The position numbers and the translations under genes are program-made. DNA of 64,000 bases from Sphingopyxis fribergensis (GTDB lineage Bacteria; Pseudomonadota; Alphaproteobacteria; Sphingomonadales; Sphingomonadaceae): assembly GCF_000803645.1 (NCBI RefSeq), contig NZ_CP009122.1:2704501-2768500 (forward strand), given 5' to 3'. Below are positions 53,710-63,109 of the stretch, one piece after another; the first letter of the stretch is position 1, and every line of letters begins with the position of its first letter. The notes beneath the pieces were generated by a model, which searched no databases, had not been told where the DNA came from, and saw only the letters and a program-made list of their open reading frames with translations.

Positions 53710-55503
53710 TTATTCACTGGCCTGGCAGATGATCGTGCCGAAGGCGGGGAGAGAAAGATGGAGGCTGCCCGGCGCGGTGGGTGCCGCGGGGCAGTCGCCG
53801 TGGAGCGCGGTAAAGCCCGCGCTTTTCATATCGATGGCAATATTGGCCGACAGCGGCGCCGCCGACGTGTTGAAGGCGAGCAGCACTTCGCGGCCAGTGT
53901 CGGGATCGAAGCGCGATACCGCAAGCAGGCCGGGCTTTTCGGAAAAGGCGCGGACCTTGGTGGCGCCGCGCATCAGCGCGGGGGTCTTGCGCCGGATTTC
54001 GGCCAGCGCCGCGATATGGCGATAGAGCGGGTGCGCGGGATCGAAATTGGCGGTCGCGGTCGTCGCGTCGCTGCCGATCAGGTCGTTGTCATTATAGGTC
54101 GCGACCTTCGACGCGAACATATCCTCACGCGCCAGTTGGTCCTTGTCGTCCGACACGAACCCCTGCTCGTCGCCATAATAGATCGTCGGGACGCCGCGCA
54201 GCGTCAGCAGCATCGCATGGCCGAGCATCACGCGCTGCAGCAATTCGGCCTCGCTCGCGTTCGGGTTCGCGGCTTTCACGAACATCGCGAAACGGCCCAT
54301 GTCGTGGTTGCCAAGGAAGGTCGGCAGTTCTTGCGCCGCCCCTGCCCCGCCCTTGTAGAGCGCATCGCCGTCGAACAGCCGCGCGAACTCGCCGGTGCCC
54401 TTCGTGCCGCTCACCGCGTCGATCGCCGCGCGCGCGAAACCGAAATCGAGCACCGCGGGCAGCCCCGCCGCATGCGTATACCAGGCGAGCGCGCCCGGAT
54501 CGACCGCGTCGACATAGACTTCGCCGAAGATGTGGAAATTGGGGATGCCACGCGCCTTCGCGCGCACCTGCATCGCGGGCACGAACGCCTGCCAGAATTC
54601 GGGGTTCACATGCTTGGCGGTATCGATGCGAAAGCCGTCGATCCCGAACTCGTCGATCCAGCGGCCGTAGATATCGATAAAGCCCTGCACAACGCGCGGA
54701 TGCTCGGTCGCAAGGTCGTCGAGCCCCGCAAAATCGCCGTACAGCGCGGACTCGCCAACCCAGTCGCTGTTGCCGCGGTTGTGGTAATAGATCGGGTCGT
54801 TGAGCCAGGCCGGCACCTTCACCCGCTCCTCGCCTTTCGGCACGACGGGCGTGTAGGCGAAGCCGGGGTCGGTCAGCTTCTGCCAGTTGCCGGCATCGGC
54901 GACATGATCGCCCGCGAAGTCCGGATTGATCGGCGCGCCCTTCACCCCGCCGCGCCGCGAGTAAGGATAGTCGGCGAGGCTGCGGTAGCGGAAGCCGCCG
55001 GCCGCATCTTCCTTGTAGGCGATCACATCGGCGGTGTGGTTGGCGATGATGTCCATATAGACCTTCATCCCGCGCGCGTGCGCCGCATCGACGAACGCCT
55101 TGAATTCGGCATTGGTGCCGAAATGCGGGTCCACTTGTGTGAAGTCGGTGACCCAATAGCCGTGATAGCCCGCGCTTTCGTCGCCCTTCGACCCCTGCAC
55201 CGGCTTGTTCTTGAAAATCGGCGCGAACCAGATCGCGGTGGCGCCGAGGCCCTCGATGTAATCGAGCCGCTTTATGAGCCCCGCAAGGTCGCCGCCGTGG
55301 AAGAAGCCCTTAGCCGTGGGGTCATAGCCCGTGGCGAGCCGGTCGCCCTTCAGCCCGCCGCGATCATTCTTGGGATCGCCATTCTCGAAGCGGTCGGGAA
55401 GCACGAAATAGATGATCTCATCCTCGGGTCGGCGCTCGCGGTAATCCGCTGCCGGCGCGGCGCCGCTGAGGGTCAGGGCAAGTATCGAAGCAAACAGGCT
55501 CAT
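53710..55503 (-). CDS. GH13 exported alpha-amylase/cyclomaltodextrinase-like
   Basis: 597-aa family 13 enzyme with a signal peptide (MSLFASILALTLSGAAPAA); ATG 55503 overlaps the halogenase stop by 4 nt, so the longer frame is rejected. Conserved regions: IIYFVLPDRFENGDP, MDIIANHT, nucleophile GFRIDTAKHV, acid Glu in IFGEVYV and FLGNHDMGRF. The layout without a large N-terminal domain suggests an alpha-amylase or neopullulanase-like periplasmic enzyme that shortens maltodextrins before GH97 and the cytoplasmic GH13 act. Specificity is inferred. Confidence 0.9.
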   Translation of the reverse strand: MSLFASILALTLSGAAPAADYRERRPEDEIIYFVLPDRFENGDPKNDRGGLKGDRLATGYDPTAKGFFHGGDLAGLIKRLDYIEGLGATAIWFAPIFKNKPVQGSKGDESAGYHGYWVTDFTQVDPHFGTNAEFKAFVDAAHARGMKVYMDIIANHTADVIAYKEDAAGGFRYRSLADYPYSRRGGVKGAPINPDFAGDHVADAGNWQKLTDPGFAYTPVVPKGEERVKVPAWLNDPIYYHNRGNSDWVGESALYGDFAGLDDLATEHPRVVQGFIDIYGRWIDEFGIDGFRIDTAKHVNPEFWQAFVPAMQVRAKARGIPNFHIFGEVYVDAVDPGALAWYTHAAGLPAVLDFGFARAAIDAVSGTKGTGEFARLFDGDALYKGGAGAAQELPTFLGNHDMGRFAMFVKAANPNASEAELLQRVMLGHAMLLTLRGVPTIYYGDEQGFVSDDKDQLAREDMFASKVATYNDNDLIGSDATTATANFDPAHPLYRHIAALAEIRRKTPALMRGATKVRAFSEKPGLLAVSRFDPDTGREVLLAFNTSAAPLSANIAIDMKSAGFTALHGDCPAAPTAPGSLHLSLPAFGTIICQASE

Positions 55504-57017
55504 GCGGGCACTCCTGCCGCGCAATGCTGCGCGATAAAGTCTTCGTGGCCGGTCAGATGCGACGCAGTGCGCGCGACGATCGTTTCGATGTCGGCGAAAA
55601 AGCCCGCTAGCTCGTCGCGGGTGAGTTGATCGGCCATCGGGTGATAACCGCCGGGCAGGATATTCTGCCCCGTCAGCACCTGGAACCAGCCGATCTCGAT
55701 GAACAATTCGTCGCCCTCGCGGACGATCTGGCCCTGGCTTTTGAACAGCTCGATCTTGCGCGCCAGCGTCTCGGGAATACCCATCTCGCGGCACCGGACC
55801 CAGAAGGGCGCGTCGGTGCGCTGGTTGGCGTGATAGTGGAGGATGACGAAATCGCGGATGCGCTCGTAGTCGAAGCGGACGCGGCGGTTATAGGCGTCGA
55901 TATTGGCGGTATCGAAATCACGATCGGGAAAATGCGCGAGCAGCTTGGCGATGCCGTTCTGGATCAGGTGGATGCTCGTCGATTCAAGGGGCTCGAGGAA
56001 ACCCGAAGCGAGGCCAAGGGCGACAACATTGGCGTTCCACGCCTTTTTGCGCATCCCGGTGCGGAAGCGCAGCGTTCGCGGGTCGGCGAGCGGGCGTCCT
56101 TCGACATGGGCGAGCAGGATAGCGGTCGCCTCGTCCTCGCCGATGAAGTCGCTGCAAAAGACATGGCCGTTGCCCGTGCGGTGCTGGAGCGGGATGCGCC
56201 ATTGCCAGCCGGCCTTGTGCGCAATCGCCTGCGTATAGGGCCGCGCCGGGCCGGCATTTTCGCTGGGCACCGCAATCGCGCGGTCGCAAGGAAGCCAGTG
56301 CGTCCAATCCTCGAAACCCGTTTCGAGCGCCTCTTCGATCAGCAGCGCGCGAAAGCCCGAGCAGTCGATGAAGAGTTCGCCTTCGATCGCGGTGCCGTTT
56401 TCGAGCACGACGGCTTCGACATGGCCGCTTTCGCCATTCCGGCGGACGCTGGCGATCTGGCCCTCGGTGCGCTCGACGCCAGCGGCTTCGGAGATCTTGC
56501 GCAGATAGGCAGCGTAGAGCGCGGCGTCGAAATGAAAGGCATAAGCGATGCCGTCGAGGCTCGTGTTCGGGATTTGCGGCAACCGCGCAAAGCGGTTCTG
56601 GCGTCCCGCGGTTTCGTTCAGCGAATAATCGCCGAGCCGACCCGCAACGCCCTCGTTCCGGCCGCGCAGCCAATATTGCTGGAACGGCAGCATGCCGAGG
56701 CTGCGCCCGATCTGCCCGAAGGCGTGCATATAGACGTCGCCGATCCGGCCCCAGTCGTGGAACTGGATGCCGAGCTTGAACGTCCCGCCCGTTTCGCGAA
56801 TAAACTCATTCTCGTCGATACCGATCAGCGCATTGAACAGGCGGATCGCGGGGATCGTCGCCTCGCCGACCCCGACGGTGCCGATCGCGTCGCTTTCGAC
56901 CAGCCGGATCGACAGATTGTCCATCGTCCGCGACAGCGCAGCGGCCGCCATCCAGCCCGCGGTTCCGCCGCCGACGATGACGACCTTCGTGATGCGACCG
57001 TCGCCCACCCTGCTCAT
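55500..57017 (-). CDS. tryptophan-halogenase-family FAD protein
   Basis: 505-aa flavin-dependent halogenase homologue. It retains the FAD site VVIVGGGTAGWMAAAAL, the WxWxIP motif (WQWRIP, 271-276), the catalytic Lys at 81 (FKLGIQF) and Glu at 345 (LEPLESTSIH), the positions that match Lys79 and Glu346 of PrnA. It is therefore probably active. It sits between a sugar TBDR gene and an amylase gene, a recurring association in Caulobacterales, Xanthomonadales and Sphingomonadales, yet its true substrate in these loci is unknown. A reductase partner is not in the window. Confidence 0.9.
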   Translation of the reverse strand: MSRVGDGRITKVVIVGGGTAGWMAAAALSRTMDNLSIRLVESDAIGTVGVGEATIPAIRLFNALIGIDENEFIRETGGTFKLGIQFHDWGRIGDVYMHAFGQIGRSLGMLPFQQYWLRGRNEGVAGRLGDYSLNETAGRQNRFARLPQIPNTSLDGIAYAFHFDAALYAAYLRKISEAAGVERTEGQIASVRRNGESGHVEAVVLENGTAIEGELFIDCSGFRALLIEEALETGFEDWTHWLPCDRAIAVPSENAGPARPYTQAIAHKAGWQWRIPLQHRTGNGHVFCSDFIGEDEATAILLAHVEGRPLADPRTLRFRTGMRKKAWNANVVALGLASGFLEPLESTSIHLIQNGIAKLLAHFPDRDFDTANIDAYNRRVRFDYERIRDFVILHYHANQRTDAPFWVRCREMGIPETLARKIELFKSQGQIVREGDELFIEIGWFQVLTGQNILPGGYHPMADQLTRDELAGFFADIETIVARTASHLTGHEDFIAQHCAAGVPA

Positions 57018-57034
57018 TCCCTCTCTCTTCCGGA

Positions 57035-57063
57035 AGCGGGCCGGACTTGCCGCCCGGCCCGCT
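57035..57063 (-). terminator. intercistronic stem-loop after the maltodextrin TBDR gene
   Basis: Arms AGCGGGCCGG (57035-57044) and CCGGCCCGCT (57054-57063) form a perfect 10-bp stem with a 9-nt loop, immediately after the TBDR stop and before the halogenase start. There is no T run, so it is more likely to stabilise the TBDR message or mark RNA processing than to terminate fully. Confidence 0.55.
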
Positions 57064-57070
57064 CATCGCG

Positions 57071-59821
57071 TCAGAACTTATAGGTGATACCGGCCATGAA
57101 GTTGCGACCATAATTCTGATAGTCGCGGATCTGGCGCGGATCATTGTTGTAATAGGTCACGAACGGCTCATTGGTCAGGTTCGACGCCTGGAGCAGGATG
57201 CCGAGCCCCTCGAGCGCGCCGCTCTGGAAGGTATATCCGACCTGCGCGTCGACGACGAATTCGCTCTTCGCCATGAACATGTCGCGCGCAAGGCTGATCG
57301 TTGAAACTTCGGCGAGGAATTTCGAGCGATAGCGGCCCGACGCGCGCACCTGGAACCCGTCCTTTTCGAAATAGGCGGTTCCGTTGATGACCCATTTCGA
57401 CAGGCCGGGCATCGAAATCGCATCCTCCGTGCCTTCGCGCACCCGGCTCTTGGTATAGGAGGCGCTGCCGAGCACGCCGAAGCCGTCGAGCGACTGGGTG
57501 AGGTTCGCGAAGGGCAGCGAGAAGGAGGCTTCGGCACCATAGACGCGCCCGGCATTGCCGTTCAGCCACTGCTTGGTGAGACCCTCGCGCGTGCCCACCG
57601 TGCCGCCGTCGGGGACTTCGAAATCGGCGAAATCGAACGGATTGACCTGCCGATAGATGTAATTTTCGAGATATTTGTAGAAGCCGCCGATCGACACATA
57701 GCCGCCCTGCCCGAAATATTTTTCCAGCCCCACATCGACCGTGTCGGCCATCAGCGGGCGCAGCTTCGCATTGCCGAGGTCAAGCGACCAAGGCGACGCA
57801 TTGACGTCGGTGTTGTCGCGCTTCGACGTATCGAAATTGACGCCGCCGCCGGGCTTCAGCTGATCCATGCGCGCGCGCGCCAGCACGCGGGCCGCGCCGA
57901 AACGCAGGAACGTGTTGTCGGCGAATTCGACCGACAGGTTCATGCTGGGCAGGATGTCGGTATATTTGGCGCCATCGGTCACCGGCGTCGACTGGGTGAC
58001 GCCGCCGACGACCTGCGCATAGAAGCTCGAGCCCGTCTGGTCCGAATGGACAATCTGGACGCCGACATTGCCCCGGATCGGCGTCCTGCCCGCATCGGCG
58101 TTGAAATTCGCCTGCACAAAGCCGGTCAGCACCTTTTCGCGGATCGTATAATCGTTGAAAACGCGCGCCGGGTCGAAGCCCGCGCCGTCGGTCAGATTAT
58201 AATTGCCGTCATTATAGAAACGCCAGCTGTCGAACGCGACCATGCCGGGGATGCCGATGAAGTCGAGCGAGACCGGGTCGTAAAGATAATCGGCGGGCAC
58301 CGCCGTATCGGCCGGATAATTTTTGCTGGTCAGCACAAAGCCGCGGTCGTCGAGGCTTTTCTTGCGGTCCGAATAATTGGCACCGACGCGCAGACTGCTG
58401 ATGACGCCGTCGAATTCCTGCGTCGCTTGCAGGCGCAGCGATTTCAGCTGGTCCTTGACCCGCGGCGTGTTGACGAACCCGTCCTGGCAATTGGGCACTG
58501 CGCCGCCGCAGCTGTTCCAGCCCTGCGGATCGGTGATCACGAACAGATTGGGATCGGCATAGTCGAGCGACGGGTCGAACATGATCCCCCCGTTCGGACG
58601 CATCTCGAAGCCCAGCGCGGTCTCGCGCGCGCCGACGCCCTGGCCGCGGCCGGTACCGAGATAGATTTCCAGATTTTCCTCGGTCTTCTTGATCCGCGAA
58701 TAGCCAAGGTCGAGTTCGAGCGTCAGCTTCTCGTTCGGCTTGAACTGCGCGTTCCAGCCGCCGGCGACGATCGTCGAATCGCGATGGACGACGTCGTTGC
58801 GCATCACCGCCTCGGTGCCCGTCCAGACGCCCTTGGTGACCAGACCGTCCTCGACGGTGAAGCCGGGCTGCAACGTCGAATTGCCCCAGAAGAGCGGAAA
58901 TTCGATGCCGCGCAGGCGCTGTTCATCCTTTAACTTCGACCAATAGCCGTCGATCGTCGTATGGAACTTGTCGCTGGGCTCCCATTCGACGACCGCCATC
59001 ACGCCGTCGCGCTTCAGCTCGTTCGATTTCACATAGGGCTTGGCGCCGCCGATGACGAAAGCGGTGTTCGTGCCGTCGGTCGCCTCGGGATAGCCCCAGG
59101 CGTTGAACCGTTCCTCGGCGGTCGGCGACTGCATGCGCGCATAACCGATCGCCCAGCCGAGCGTGCCGTCGGCATTCTGGTCGATATAGGAGATGTTGGC
59201 GCGATAGCCCTTGTTCGAAATATCGGGGTTGAGCTTGCCGAGATCGTTGATCTCGAACCGCGCGCCCGCCGCGATCGCGCGCTTGCCATAGGCGAGTGGG
59301 CGCACCGTCCGCATATCGATCGTGCCGCCGATCGCTTGCCCGATCAGCGACGCGTCGGGGGTCTTGTAGACGATGGCGCCGTTCAGCAGTTCGGAGGGAT
59401 ATTGGTCGAGCTCGACGCCGCGGTTGTTGCTCGCCGAAACCTGTTCGCGGCCGTTGAGCAAAGTCGTGGTGAAATCGGGTGCGAGGCCGCGGATCGACAC
59501 GACATTGGCGCGGCCGTCGAGGCGCTGCGTCGCAAGGCCCGGCAGGCGCGACAGCGATTCGGCGATCGACAGATCGGGCAGCTTGCCGATGTCTTCGGAC
59601 GAGACCACCTCGACGATCGAGGTGTTGTTCTTCTTCGCCTGAACCGAATTGTTGATCGCGCCGCGGATGCCGCTGACGACGATTTCGCCTTCGACGGGCG
59701 CCTCTTCGACGGGCGCGGTGCTCGCGTCCTGCGCCATTGCGACACCAGACGTCAAAGCGGTCAAGGCAAGGCCGAGCGCGATGGCGCTGACACCGCGGTT
59801 CAGTTTGTTCGGCAAGATCAT
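57071..59821 (-). CDS. TonB-dependent receptor for maltodextrins (MalA-like)
   Basis: 916-aa outer-membrane receptor. ATG 59821 with GGGGAG gives MILPNKLNRGVSAIALGLALTALTSGVAMAQ; the longer frame crosses the operator. TonB region GEIVVSGIRGAINNSVQAKK, plug VSIRGLAPDFTTTLLNGREQVSAS and IGGTIDMRTVRP, barrel ending NFMAGITYKF. This subtype is the one used for maltodextrin uptake in Caulobacter. It heads the operon with halogenase, two GH13 enzymes and GH97, and is divergent from a LacI regulator. Confidence 0.92.
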   Translation of the reverse strand: MILPNKLNRGVSAIALGLALTALTSGVAMAQDASTAPVEEAPVEGEIVVSGIRGAINNSVQAKKNNTSIVEVVSSEDIGKLPDLSIAESLSRLPGLATQRLDGRANVVSIRGLAPDFTTTLLNGREQVSASNNRGVELDQYPSELLNGAIVYKTPDASLIGQAIGGTIDMRTVRPLAYGKRAIAAGARFEINDLGKLNPDISNKGYRANISYIDQNADGTLGWAIGYARMQSPTAEERFNAWGYPEATDGTNTAFVIGGAKPYVKSNELKRDGVMAVVEWEPSDKFHTTIDGYWSKLKDEQRLRGIEFPLFWGNSTLQPGFTVEDGLVTKGVWTGTEAVMRNDVVHRDSTIVAGGWNAQFKPNEKLTLELDLGYSRIKKTEENLEIYLGTGRGQGVGARETALGFEMRPNGGIMFDPSLDYADPNLFVITDPQGWNSCGGAVPNCQDGFVNTPRVKDQLKSLRLQATQEFDGVISSLRVGANYSDRKKSLDDRGFVLTSKNYPADTAVPADYLYDPVSLDFIGIPGMVAFDSWRFYNDGNYNLTDGAGFDPARVFNDYTIREKVLTGFVQANFNADAGRTPIRGNVGVQIVHSDQTGSSFYAQVVGGVTQSTPVTDGAKYTDILPSMNLSVEFADNTFLRFGAARVLARARMDQLKPGGGVNFDTSKRDNTDVNASPWSLDLGNAKLRPLMADTVDVGLEKYFGQGGYVSIGGFYKYLENYIYRQVNPFDFADFEVPDGGTVGTREGLTKQWLNGNAGRVYGAEASFSLPFANLTQSLDGFGVLGSASYTKSRVREGTEDAISMPGLSKWVINGTAYFEKDGFQVRASGRYRSKFLAEVSTISLARDMFMAKSEFVVDAQVGYTFQSGALEGLGILLQASNLTNEPFVTYYNNDPRQIRDYQNYGRNFMAGITYKF

Positions 59822-60141
59822 GTGTGGCTCCCCTGGCACGGACGGGTGGTCTTGACCCATGCATCGGGAGGGGGGACGCGGCGCGTCCGTCAGGCTCCTC
59901 TCCGGCACGTGGGCTTTCCCATCTTGAGCCTCGCAATTGAAACCAATCGCGCCGCCCCGCCATAGGGTATACGTATACGCATAATATGCAGCCCCACCGA
60001 CTGTCGCGGAAATGCAACGCTTTGAGCGCCGAAAACTGCCAGTCTCGCCGCCATGCAAATTCTTGGCATCGACCTGACCAATCGCTAATCTCCGACATCA
60101 GCGGCGGCCATCCAGAAGGCTACCACGTCCGGGAGAGAGAC
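59822..60141. other. divergent promoter region between maltodextrin TBDR and LacI genes
   Basis: 320 bp with the palindrome at 59967-59978, an A/T-rich CATAATATG beside it that could be a -10 element, and the ribosome sites of both genes (GGGGAG, GGGAGAGAG). The rest carries no recognisable element. Confidence 0.6.
59967..59978. promoter_or_regulatory. operator of the maltodextrin regulon
   Basis: GTATACGTATAC is a perfect 12-bp palindrome, CG-centred like LacI-family operators, between the divergent TBDR and LacI starts. A matching site lies at 61343-61358 before the sugar transporter, so the local LacI protein probably binds both. Confidence 0.65.
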
Positions 60142-61176
60142 ATGGGGCGCCAGCCCTCGGCCAAGCCGACGAGTTTCGACATCGCCTATCTGGCGGGAGT
60201 CTCGCAGCCCACCGTGTCGCGCGCGCTACGCGGCAGCAAATCGGTCAGCGCCGCGACGCGCGCCAACATCGAACGCATCGCGCGCGAGCTCAATTACACC
60301 GTCGACAAGAACGCTTCGAGCCTGCGTTCGCAGCGCACCCACACGCTCGCTTTGCTGTTCTTCGAGGATCCGAACCCCGACGAATCGATGATCAACCCCT
60401 TCTTCCTGTCGATGCTGGGGTCGATCACGCGTGAATGCGCGCGGCGCGGTTACGATCTGCTGATCAGTTTCCAGCAGATGCATAATGACTGGCACGTCAC
60501 CTATCAGGACAGCCACCGGTCGGACGGCATCATCCTGCTCGGCTATGGCGATTATCAGCTCTACCTCACCAAGCTCGAGCATCTGGTCGAGATGGGGACC
60601 AAATTCGTGCGCTGGGGGTCGGTGTCCGAAGACGGTATCGGGCTCACCGTCGGATCGGACAATGTCGGCGCGGGCGAACAGGCGGGCACGCATCTGGTCG
60701 AGATCGGGAGGCGGCGCATCGCCTTCCTAGGCGACGCGTCGGACCATGCGCCCGAATTCCAGGACCGCTATAACGGACTGTGCCGCGCGATGCGCGCAGC
60801 GGGTCTCGAACCCGACCCGGCGTTGCAGCGCGATGCGGTGTCATCGGAGGATTCGGGTTACGCCGCCGCGCGGTCGCTGATCGAAAGCGGCCAATCTTTC
60901 GATGCGGTTTTCGCCGCAAGCGACCTGATCGCGATCGGCGCGATGCGCGCGCTGAACGAAGCGGGGCTGCGGCTGCCGCAGGATGTCGCGATCGTCGGCT
61001 TCGACGACATCCCCGCCGCCAGCCAGACCACACCGACGCTGACCACGCTGATGCAAGATATGAAGGGCGCGGGGACGCTTCTCGTCGACGCGCTGCTCGC
61101 CCGTATCGACGACCGCCCCGTCGAACAGCGGATATTGCCCGCGCGGCTTATCCGGCGTCAGAGCACGGCGGTATAA
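60142..61176 (+). CDS. LacI-family regulator of the maltodextrin locus
   Basis: 344 aa, normal length. ATG 60142 follows GGGAGAGAG; the frame open to 59986 would include the operator. HTH and hinge helix are at residues 13-60 (FDIAYLAGVSQPTVSRALRG and YTVDKNASSLRSQRTHT). The sensor domain ends DAVFAASDLIAIGAMRAL and DVAIVGFDDIPAASQTTPTLTT. Its place between TBDR operon and MFS gene, and the shared palindromes, indicate a repressor released by maltose or a related sugar, as with MalI of Caulobacter. Confidence 0.93.
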   Translation: MGRQPSAKPTSFDIAYLAGVSQPTVSRALRGSKSVSAATRANIERIARELNYTVDKNASSLRSQRTHTLALLFFEDPNPDESMINPFFLSMLGSITRECARRGYDLLISFQQMHNDWHVTYQDSHRSDGIILLGYGDYQLYLTKLEHLVEMGTKFVRWGSVSEDGIGLTVGSDNVGAGEQAGTHLVEIGRRRIAFLGDASDHAPEFQDRYNGLCRAMRAAGLEPDPALQRDAVSSEDSGYAAARSLIESGQSFDAVFAASDLIAIGAMRALNEAGLRLPQDVAIVGFDDIPAASQTTPTLTTLMQDMKGAGTLLVDALLARIDDRPVEQRILPARLIRRQSTAV

Positions 61177-61225
61177 GAAGGCTTAGGGCGTCGGTTTTGG
61201 GGTGGGGAGCTGCCATTCCCAATTT

Positions 61226-61297
61226 CGTCATTCCCGCGAAAGCGGGAACCCAGTTGCGACGTCAGCTCGCTGGGTCCCCGCTTTCGCGGGGATGACG
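61226..61297. repeat. intergenic inverted repeat (REP-like hairpin), copy 2
   Basis: Left arm begins CGTCATTCCCGCGAAAGCGG at 61226; the right arm (61269-61297) is its near complement over 28 bases. Outer sequence matches the copy at 23995-24072, giving a family consensus CGTCATYCCSGCGAARGC. It follows the LacI stop by 50 bp and may end that transcript. Confidence 0.85.
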
Positions 61298-61342
61298 AAG
61301 TAAGGAGTAGAACGGCAACTATCGGTCGAAACCGGCCGCAGC

Positions 61343-61358
61343 ACGTATTCGTATACGT
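61343..61358. promoter_or_regulatory. second operator of the maltodextrin regulon
   Basis: ACGTATTCGTATACGT differs from a perfect palindrome at one pair and shares the GTAT-CGTATAC core with the site at 59967-59978. It lies 85 bp before the transporter start. Confidence 0.6.
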
Positions 61359-61442
61359 AGACGCGCGACGCTTGCCCTCACCCGCGCCCGCTGCAACACC
61401 CGCACCAACGCGAGCCGCGACAGCGGCCGCAAGGGGAGACGC

Positions 61443-62951
61443 ATGATGGAAAAACCGAAGCAGGGCTTTGCCGGCCTTTGGAATATCAGCTTCGGCTTTT
61501 TCGGCATCCAGATCGGCTTTGCGCTGCAGAATGCGAATATGAGCCGCATTTTCCAGTCGCTCGGCGAGGATATCGAGCGCCTCCCCGGCCTGTGGGTCGC
61601 CGCGCCGCTGACCGGGCTGCTCGTCCAGCCGATCATCGGGCATATGAGCGACCGGACCTGGCTCGGCCGGCTCGGGCGCCGCCGTCCTTACTTTCTTGCC
61701 GGCGCGATCCTCGCCGCCATCGCCCTGTTCGTGATGCCTGAAAGTCCTGCGATCTGGTTCGCGGCGATGATGCTGTGGATCCTCGATGCCTCGCTCAACA
61801 TTTCGATGGAGCCCTTCCGCGCCTTCGTCGGCGACATGCTGCGCAAGGACCAGCACAGCGTCGGCTATGCGGTGCAGACCGCCTTCATCGGCGCGGGCGC
61901 CGTCGTCGGGTCGCTTTTCCCCACGCTGATGGAGGCGATGGGCGTCGCCAATGTCGCACCGCCAGGGCAGATTCCCGATACGGTCCGCTACGCCTTCTGG
62001 TTCGGCGGGATTGCGCTGTTCCTCTCGGTGCTGTGGACCGTTGTCACCACCGACGAATATAGCCCCGAACAGATGGCGTCGTTCGAACGCGCAAGCGAGG
62101 CGCCCGCAAGTCGCGCGCTCGCATCACACAACTACGGCGCCAGCATGCTGTGGATCGGCGCGGGAATGCTTGTCCTGCTCGTCCAGCATCATTTCGCGCT
62201 GCTCCGCGAGGTGCTGCTGCTCGGCGCGCTGCTGATCGGCTATGGCCTCGCCAGCATGGTCGCGATCGCGCTGGCGCGCCGCGGCAACGACAAGAATATG
62301 CTGTCGAGCATCGTCGGCGATTTCTCGGGCATGCCCCTGCTGATGAAGCGCCTCGCGCTCGTCCAGTTTTTCAGCTGGTCGGCGCTGTTCATCATGTGGA
62401 TCAACACCACCCCGATCGTCGCCCAATATCATTTCGGAACAACCGATGCGGCGAGCGCCGCCTATCAGAAAGCGGGCAATTGGGTCGGCGAGTTGTTCGC
62501 GATTTACAATGGCGTCGCCGCGATCGCCGCGCTGACCTTGCTCCCCTGGCTCGCTCGCCGCCTGGGACAGGCGCGTACGCACATCGTCGGGCTCGCGTGC
62601 GGCGCGGTCGGATATGCCAGCTTCTTCGTGCTGCGCGATCCGTCACACCTGATCGTCAGCGAAATCTTTATCGGCATATTCTGGGCGTCGGTCCTCGCCA
62701 TGCCCTATGCGATTCTCGCCTCCAGCCTGCCGCAAGCGAAGCTCGGCATCTATATGGGCCTCTTCAATGTCTTCATCGTCGTCCCGCAATTGCTCGTCGC
62801 AACGGTGATGGGCTCGATCATGACAGCGCTGTTTCCGGGCGAGCCCATATACACGATGGCCTTCGCCGCCTTTGCCCTGCTGCTGGCGATGATTGCGATG
62901 CTGCGCGTCGACCAACCGGCTGGAGATCATGGCAAAAACAGCCACGGCTAG
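61443..62951 (+). CDS. MFS sugar transporter, SLC45/MalY type
   Basis: 502-aa, about twelve membrane segments. The family pattern is visible in FFGIQIGFALQNANMSRIFQSLG, the loop IGHMSDRTWLGRLGRRRPY and PFRAFVGDM. Relatives include proton-coupled sucrose/maltose carriers and the Caulobacter maltose transporter. GGGGAGACGC precedes the ATG at 61443 (a second ATG follows directly). With the TBDR, amylases and LacI gene it completes the maltodextrin uptake route across the inner membrane. Confidence 0.9.
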   Translation: MMEKPKQGFAGLWNISFGFFGIQIGFALQNANMSRIFQSLGEDIERLPGLWVAAPLTGLLVQPIIGHMSDRTWLGRLGRRRPYFLAGAILAAIALFVMPESPAIWFAAMMLWILDASLNISMEPFRAFVGDMLRKDQHSVGYAVQTAFIGAGAVVGSLFPTLMEAMGVANVAPPGQIPDTVRYAFWFGGIALFLSVLWTVVTTDEYSPEQMASFERASEAPASRALASHNYGASMLWIGAGMLVLLVQHHFALLREVLLLGALLIGYGLASMVAIALARRGNDKNMLSSIVGDFSGMPLLMKRLALVQFFSWSALFIMWINTTPIVAQYHFGTTDAASAAYQKAGNWVGELFAIYNGVAAIAALTLLPWLARRLGQARTHIVGLACGAVGYASFFVLRDPSHLIVSEIFIGIFWASVLAMPYAILASSLPQAKLGIYMGLFNVFIVVPQLLVATVMGSIMTALFPGEPIYTMAFAAFALLLAMIAMLRVDQPAGDHGKNSHG

Positions 62952-63109
62952 TCGCGCCCACATACCGTCCTGTCGGACCGAGAAACCGGTGTCACAACAA
63001 CGCCGCACGACTGTCATCATAGCGACCCATCGCCGCCATCGAATCGCAACCCCGAAGCCCTAGCGGACGCCGACCGCAATCGGCGGCAATCCAATCCAGG
63101 GGTTTCAGA

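Noticed and set aside
53758..55629. 623-aa plus-strand open frame
   Set aside because: Antisense to the exported GH13 gene; no recognisable domain.
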